Shown here: positions 5,257 to 9,863 of the stretch, in pieces
Position numbering within the stretch: position 1 is the first letter of the stretch
Layout of the letters: the number at the start of each line of letters is the position of its first letter
NCBI GenBank assembly: GCA_902784025.1
Contig: CACZTF010000071.1
Span: 1 to 9,863, forward strand
Length of the DNA stretch: 9,863 nt
Direction: 5' to 3'
DNA from: an uncultured Lachnospiraceae bacterium
GTDB lineage: Bacteria; Bacillota; Clostridia; Lachnospirales; Lachnospiraceae
Notes under the pieces: generated by a model
Told to the model about the DNA's origin: nothing
The model's input: only the letters and a program-made list of their open reading frames with translations
Database searches by the model: none
Position numbers and translations under genes: made by a program

Positions 5257-8009
5257 AATCTCCTCTTTATCAGATCAACAAAATACCTGAAACAATCAGT
5301 TTTAAAAAAGATCAAAGCCATCAGGGCATTTGGTATCAACAGGCTCAAAATACCACTCAGGACAAAAAACGGAATACCCTCTAAAGAAACTGCATTACTG
5401 ATGAGGCGGACGACTACGGTCGTAACGCTTATCACGACGGCAAACATCCCTGCATATCCCAATGTTTCAAGTACATAATTTTTAATACTTCGCTTAAATA
5501 GTTTTGTATATACATATTTCGGATAGCTGAAGCACCATAATGCCATGGAACTTATTATAGTTCCCGCAAAAACTCCTGCCAGTCCGAAAAACTGTAAAAG
5601 TATCAATGAAGCTGCCAGGTTGATAGCCGATTCAAAAATGGGGACAAATCTGTTCTCATAAAAAATACCCGCTCCGTCCTGGAAAACATTATATGTGGCA
5701 CGCATAAGGAACTGAAAGAACTGTATTGTCAGCATTATGACCACAGCAACCGGCAGAACATACTCCTCTCCGAACCATAAACTGACAAAAGGCTGCACCA
5801 TTATGAAGAGGACCGTTGCTGCAAATGACGCTATCCAGAAGTTCATAAACCGGATCCTTCGGAACGTCAGATATCTGTGATCGATATCCTCTGAAATAAG
5901 CAGATTACCCACTCCCGGCGTAAGCGCACCTATAGCCGGATTGATCAGCTTTGTGGCAGCATCGATGACCATGTAATAGTTATTATAAAGTCCTGCAGTC
6001 ACCAGGCTTAAAAAAACAGAGATAAGGATGTTATCTGTTCCGTTTACAACGAAAGTTCCTATCTTATGAAAGACCAGAGCACCCACTTTCTTTTTTATAT
6101 CTTTGAGGATATCTTTCTTAAGCGGCACCACCCTTTTTGTCTTCAGGAACTGATACTGTCTGTCAGCTATCATGGTTATGACCACATTTTCAAGTATCCT
6201 GAAAGCCAGTTTTGTAAGTATGTAAACATAATAATTATGTGTAAAATACAACACCAGAAGCTGGGCGAGGTTCATACCCAGAAGATAAGCCATATGTACC
6301 GCACTTATGATAAAATTTTTCTGGTCAGCATACAGTATAGCTCTTTTATAACTTAAAAAATAAGAAAAAACAACATCTGCCAGGAAGATAAGATAAACTA
6401 CGGTCAGGTTTACATTTGCCTGGTCTGTATGTGCGATAAAGGGAAGAGCCGGTATCAGGCACACCCCTGTTGCCGCTATCACGCCTGCCACTATGTGAAA
6501 AGCTTTTCTGTAAAATCTCATCAGAGAGACAATGGTCCTGTTATCTTTTTCTTTAAGAGGCTTGTACAGATGAAAGATCACAGCCTCTCCGATCCCCAGA
6601 TCCGCAATAGCCAGCATTGTAAGAACATTTGAAAACAGACCGTTAAGGCCGGCATATTCCAGCCCGAGGATATGTATAAAAAGCCTTTGTGCCAGCAGAC
6701 CTATTATTATAGCGGCACCGTTTGCTGCTGCTGCAAACAAAACATTTCTTGCCGATTTGGCAGTTCTCCCGGCTTCATGATCCTTTTGAGTTTTCCGGAT
6801 ACCGCTTTCCGAAACCTGTTGTTTGTACAATTCCTCAAGTTCACCGCTTCTGAACGCGAATAAAAAGATATAAAAGAAATACACAAATGCATACTGTTCA
6901 ACCATGAACATAATGAAAAAAGTTCCGGTAAAAAATGCTGTAAACATGGCAGCCTGCATTTTTCTGTTTTTGAAAAGCCTGTATATAACAATACCAAGGA
7001 TCAAAAGAAATATTATAAGACCTATGAAGCCGGTCTTATAAAGGATCTCAAGAAATTCATTATGTGTTGTTACTATCCTTTCCGAAAAAACAAAATCCTG
7101 ATAACCATGTCCTGTGACAGGCTGCTCTTCGATCTTACCTATCGCCATATCCCAAATATTTATACGACGGGTAAGATCCAGTCTTTTATGAAGTACACCT
7201 GTTATAAACCATGCAAAAATATCCTGCCGCCTGAAAACCACTATCACAAGCTGGAAAAAAACGCCCACTGCAGTATAAACGAGGATATTCATGACCTTCG
7301 TAAACTTAAGGATCGGCGGTATGGCTATAACTATGGCAAGAGGTATCAGTATTACCGTAGCAGTTGTGTTTTTTACCAGTATATTGGAAGCAAGGGATAA
7401 AGCTATTCCTGTAAGAGGGATGAATCTTTTCTTCTTATCACAGATCACGAAAAACATGACCGAAAAAAAGATAAATGCGAGCTGATATGAAATATGACCG
7501 CTCTTAAAACCCAAAAACCAGGTATCCGTATAATGGGAAAGATATTTATAAAGCCCACCCGGAAATAAGATCACAGTCAGGAAATTGACAGCTGTCAGAG
7601 TACCGAAAAAAATCATCTGGGCAATAAGGAAGCTTCTTATATCCTTAAGGATGCCGTATTCCACCACAAGGCTCATCGCCAATACTGCAAAAGAATATCC
7701 TAAAACCGTTTTTATACTCCCGCCGGTAAAACCCGTGGAAAGGCACATAACAAAAAGAAGTGCAGCAAACAGCAACAGTAACGGCGAAAGCCTCTTCAAA
7801 AGCCTGTCCTTAAATAAAAGTAAAAGAACTGCACATCCTGCGATTATCTGACACCCCGTATAGGCCTTTCCTGCCCAGCCAACAGAGGCCACAAAAAAAT
7901 CCACCTGGAAGAAGGGGATAGTCAGCAACAGGAATGCGATGACCATTATCGCAGTTCCCATATTTCCGGATCTCTTTTTGTTTTTATTGTCTTTCACATA
8001 GTTTTCCAT
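5253..8009 (-). CDS. Fusion of O-antigen polymerase/ligase-like domain with Wzx-like polysaccharide flippase
   Basis: This open frame gives a 918-residue polytopic membrane protein. Residues 15-386 contain about a dozen hydrophobic segments and a long periplasm-type loop with GHG (300-302) and TTHNEFLE (314-321), the hallmark of the O-antigen ligase/polymerase (Wzy_C) family. A charged, non-membrane linker spans about 387-421. Residues 422-918 match the oligosaccharide flippase type, from ARNVLFAAA through the LGLEYAGLNGLFSNVL and IADLGIGEAV motifs to about 12 further segments. Each half has roughly the length of a normal stand-alone protein. I chose ATG 8009 over TTG 8021 because GGAAG (8019-8015) lies 5 bases upstream of the ATG and overlaps the TTG. 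It overlaps the glycosyltransferase gene by 16 bases and the aminotransferase gene by 4. No in-frame internal ATG separates the halves. Confidence 0.85.
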   Translation of the reverse strand: MENYVKDNKNKKRSGNMGTAIMVIAFLLLTIPFFQVDFFVASVGWAGKAYTGCQIIAGCAVLLLLFKDRLLKRLSPLLLLFAALLFVMCLSTGFTGGSIKTVLGYSFAVLAMSLVVEYGILKDIRSFLIAQMIFFGTLTAVNFLTVILFPGGLYKYLSHYTDTWFLGFKSGHISYQLAFIFFSVMFFVICDKKKRFIPLTGIALSLASNILVKNTTATVILIPLAIVIAIPPILKFTKVMNILVYTAVGVFFQLVIVVFRRQDIFAWFITGVLHKRLDLTRRINIWDMAIGKIEEQPVTGHGYQDFVFSERIVTTHNEFLEILYKTGFIGLIIFLLILGIVIYRLFKNRKMQAAMFTAFFTGTFFIMFMVEQYAFVYFFYIFLFAFRSGELEELYKQQVSESGIRKTQKDHEAGRTAKSARNVLFAAAANGAAIIIGLLAQRLFIHILGLEYAGLNGLFSNVLTMLAIADLGIGEAVIFHLYKPLKEKDNRTIVSLMRFYRKAFHIVAGVIAATGVCLIPALPFIAHTDQANVNLTVVYLIFLADVVFSYFLSYKRAILYADQKNFIISAVHMAYLLGMNLAQLLVLYFTHNYYVYILTKLAFRILENVVITMIADRQYQFLKTKRVVPLKKDILKDIKKKVGALVFHKIGTFVVNGTDNILISVFLSLVTAGLYNNYYMVIDAATKLINPAIGALTPGVGNLLISEDIDHRYLTFRRIRFMNFWIASFAATVLFIMVQPFVSLWFGEEYVLPVAVVIMLTIQFFQFLMRATYNVFQDGAGIFYENRFVPIFESAINLAASLILLQFFGLAGVFAGTIISSMALWCFSYPKYVYTKLFKRSIKNYVLETLGYAGMFAVVISVTTVVVRLISNAVSLEGIPFFVLSGILSLLIPNALMALIFFKTDCFRYFVDLIKRRL

Positions 8010-9070
8010 GTCAGCTTCCAATATAAAAACAAAAGCCCGGCTCTGTAAAGAGCCGCTTTAACCTTATCAGGCTTTTCTGCAGCCTTAAAAAAACGGACCT
8101 TTGCGATCTCTGTCCACGGATCACGTCCGTAAATATGTTTTAAAAATTTCTTTCTTACGCCGGTTGACGTTTTCCACCGGGGATTACCGTACTTGCATTT
8201 ATAAACATACCTTAATGAATCCATTAAAAATCTGGTATAAGCACGGTACTCCACAGGATCTTTAAGATCAAGCAAACGTCTTATCCTTCTTAACGGAACT
8301 TCGATATCATGCAAAACATTATCATTGAAACGGTTTGATGCAGAGGTTTCATTCTTAAGATAATAATACCAAATGGTCTTTACGTAATATATATTCAGAC
8401 CGGAATCCATCATTTTCAGGTTCCATATGGTATCCTCGTACATTTTTATATTTTGGGGAAAAACAGCCTTTTTTTCATCAAAAACCTTTTTTCTGATAAA
8501 TCTTGCAGCAATGCCTCTGTTAATATATCCGTTATCATCAAATCTGTAGGGACTCCCTATGCACTCAGCCCTTGTCTTATGTATCCTGGAAGGCTTCAGT
8601 CTCAGTGATAACCTTTTTAATTCATCTTTTGTAAGAGGTTTACTGTTTCCGATGGAGTATGAGTCCATACAACGGTCTGTCTCTTTTTTGTCACCGTAAA
8701 AAGTCCCTCCCCATACAGCATCAATCGTTTCATCAGTGAAAAGAGACACAGCCTCTTCAAAACAAAAAGGACTTATAACATCGTCGCTGTCTATATAGGT
8801 GATTATGTCACCTTCGGATTTCGAAACAGCAAAATTCCTTGCTCCGGATACACCCGACGATTTTATATGAAATAAGCGTATCTTTTTATCGTCCTTTACC
8901 AGGTCATCCAGTTTTTCTGCAAAACCGATCCTGCTTCCGTCATCTATGAGCAGGATCTCGTAATCATCATATGTCTGGGAGTATACAGAAGACAAAGCTC
9001 TTTTTAAAAGATCAATGTCACCGTCTTTAACGGGAAGGATGATACTTATCTTAAGATCATGTGATTTCAT
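7994..9070 (-). CDS. Family 2 glycosyltransferase
   Basis: This 358-residue GT-A-fold enzyme starts with the typical ISIILPVKDG strand (8-17). It shows DDGS (43-46) for nucleotide binding, SGARNFA (75-81), the metal-binding DSD within DSDD (94-97), and YEDTIW (211-216), where the ED pair fits the catalytic base. It should transfer a sugar from a nucleotide-sugar donor to a lipid-linked acceptor at the cytoplasmic face; donor and acceptor cannot be read. The C-terminal ~130 residues are basic and aromatic, with no clear membrane helix except a weak hydrophobic stretch near 340-352. The start overlaps the licD stop as ATGA, with GGAGG 10 bases upstream. Confidence 0.9.
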   Translation of the reverse strand: MKSHDLKISIILPVKDGDIDLLKRALSSVYSQTYDDYEILLIDDGSRIGFAEKLDDLVKDDKKIRLFHIKSSGVSGARNFAVSKSEGDIITYIDSDDVISPFCFEEAVSLFTDETIDAVWGGTFYGDKKETDRCMDSYSIGNSKPLTKDELKRLSLRLKPSRIHKTRAECIGSPYRFDDNGYINRGIAARFIRKKVFDEKKAVFPQNIKMYEDTIWNLKMMDSGLNIYYVKTIWYYYLKNETSASNRFNDNVLHDIEVPLRRIRRLLDLKDPVEYRAYTRFLMDSLRYVYKCKYGNPRWKTSTGVRKKFLKHIYGRDPWTEIAKVRFFKAAEKPDKVKAALYRAGLLFLYWKLTWKTM

Positions 9071-9863
9071 AAGATATAAGCCTCCAGATTATGTGTGATC
9101 CTTTCTTCTTCAGGCGGAAGCTGCATGTAATCACCGAATATACCCCTTAAGTTTTTGTCCCAGGCTGACATTGCATAAAAATCATGTCCTTCAAACGAAA
9201 GTTCTGTGAGAGTCTCGTATTCCTTTCTGGTGAGTGCCTGACCGGGTCCGTCATATGCCCATGTTACCATACCGCAAAGCCGGGATTTCTTATAAGGAAA
9301 AGAAAGAGCAAGCCTTTTTTGCAGGGCAGATATGTTCTTTCTGCCGACTATCCTCGCAAAAGGCTTCATAAAAATGTCCTTTATCAATATAACGGCTTTA
9401 CTGCTTCCGTACCCGTTCCTTACGACCGAAGCCACATTCAACCTGCAGAGGTTCAAGGCAATGTGATAATGAAGATCAAGTCTCTTTTTTTCAGACGGCA
9501 GACCGTCAACAGGAAAAATATCTATCCATAAGGATCTTACATCACTCTGGGTAAAATTATCTTCAGTGATCCTCGTCTTCCCGTCAAAAAGCTTCATAAA
9601 CGGAGCATCAAGATTCCCATCTTCATAAGATCTTAGATGCATGTGGGAAGGCCATAGTCTTTTCTTTCTGTTCAGCCTTATCAGCCTTTCGTAATCAGGT
9701 CTCGGCATGGAAACATCTATATCATCATCCCAGGGAATAAAACCTTTGTGGCGTACAGCACCAAGTAAAGTCCCTGCACAAAGAGAATATTTCAGCTTAT
9801 ATTTTCGTGCGACCTTATCAAACTCTATCATAAGATCAAGCTCTCTCTTCTGAATCTCCCCCA
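9067..9863 (-). CDS. licD: LicD-family phosphotransferase (5' end outside window)
   Basis: The frame runs from the stop at 9067-9069 to the window edge. An internal ATG at 9831 could be taken as a start, but the ten codons before it (reading GEIQKRELDL) fit the N-terminal helix of LicD proteins, and no ribosome binding site precedes that ATG. The core motif GTLLGAVRHKGFIPWDDDID and the following MPRPDYERL are the LicD nucleotidyltransferase-fold signature, with the Asp cluster expected to bind metal. LicD relatives transfer phosphocholine or similar phospho-substituents to cell-surface glycans or teichoic acids. It is the most upstream visible gene of the operon. The substituent actually transferred is not determined by sequence. 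Confidence 0.9.
   Translation of the reverse strand, partial: GEIQKRELDLMIEFDKVARKYKLKYSLCAGTLLGAVRHKGFIPWDDDIDVSMPRPDYERLIRLNRKKRLWPSHMHLRSYEDGNLDAPFMKLFDGKTRITEDNFTQSDVRSLWIDIFPVDGLPSEKKRLDLHYHIALNLCRLNVASVVRNGYGSSKAVILIKDIFMKPFARIVGRKNISALQKRLALSFPYKKSRLCGMVTWAYDGPGQALTRKEYETLTELSFEGHDFYAMSAWDKNLRGIFGDYMQLPPEEERITHNLEAYIL

Noticed and set aside
6707..6997. Minus-strand 96-codon frame across the fusion linker
   Set aside because: It is out of frame with both well-supported domains and its product has no recognisable features.
8009..8021. TTG at 8021 as start of the polymerase-flippase fusion
   Set aside because: It adds only four residues, overlaps the GGAAG that fits the ATG at 8009, and has no ribosome binding site of its own.
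9829..9831. ATG at 9831 as true start of licD
   Set aside because: The frame stays open upstream to the window edge with residues fitting the LicD N-terminal helix, and no Shine-Dalgarno sequence precedes this ATG.

Overview
The window looks like chromosomal DNA of a low-to-moderate GC Bacillota, most likely a clostridial relative such as a Lachnospiraceae. This is an inference from AT-rich intergenic DNA, GGAGG-type ribosome binding sites, a Thr-rich secreted protein with cystatin-like domains, a DUF4143-type AAA ATPase, and a Firmicutes-style polysaccharide flippase. No RNA gene, CRISPR array or transposase is visible.

Left part (1-733, + strand): the 3' end of a gene for a probably exported protein. 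A Thr-rich linker leads into two tandem ~100-residue domains, each with a GGW start and a cystatin-type QxVxG hairpin motif. Two back-to-back terminators follow, one for each strand.

Middle part (734-2253): a single minus-strand gene for an AAA ATPase with a DUF4143 C-terminus, convergent with the first gene. A perfect 31-bp palindrome lies just upstream of its start. The ATPase unit is bracketed by two ~40-bp near-identical direct repeats. The left copy contains the last codons, stop and downstream sequence of the cystatin-domain gene, so the ATPase appears to sit inside a local duplication or insertion.

Right part (2254-9863, - strand): the distal end of a long, tightly packed surface-polysaccharide operon. 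In transcription order it holds licD (5' end outside the window), a family 2 glycosyltransferase, a very large membrane protein that fuses an O-antigen polymerase/ligase-like half to a Wzx-like flippase half, a class V aminotransferase, a geranylgeranyl-reductase-family flavoprotein, and a FabG-like short-chain dehydrogenase. Neighbouring genes overlap by 4, 16 and 4 bases or are separated by 36 and 33 bases, so co-transcription is very likely.

A plausible joint role: the glycosyltransferase extends a lipid-linked repeat unit, the flippase half exports it, the polymerase/ligase half polymerises or transfers it, and LicD adds a phospho-substituent. The three redox/transaminase genes at the end would make a precursor or modify a sugar, phospho-group or lipid; their substrates cannot be read from the sequence.
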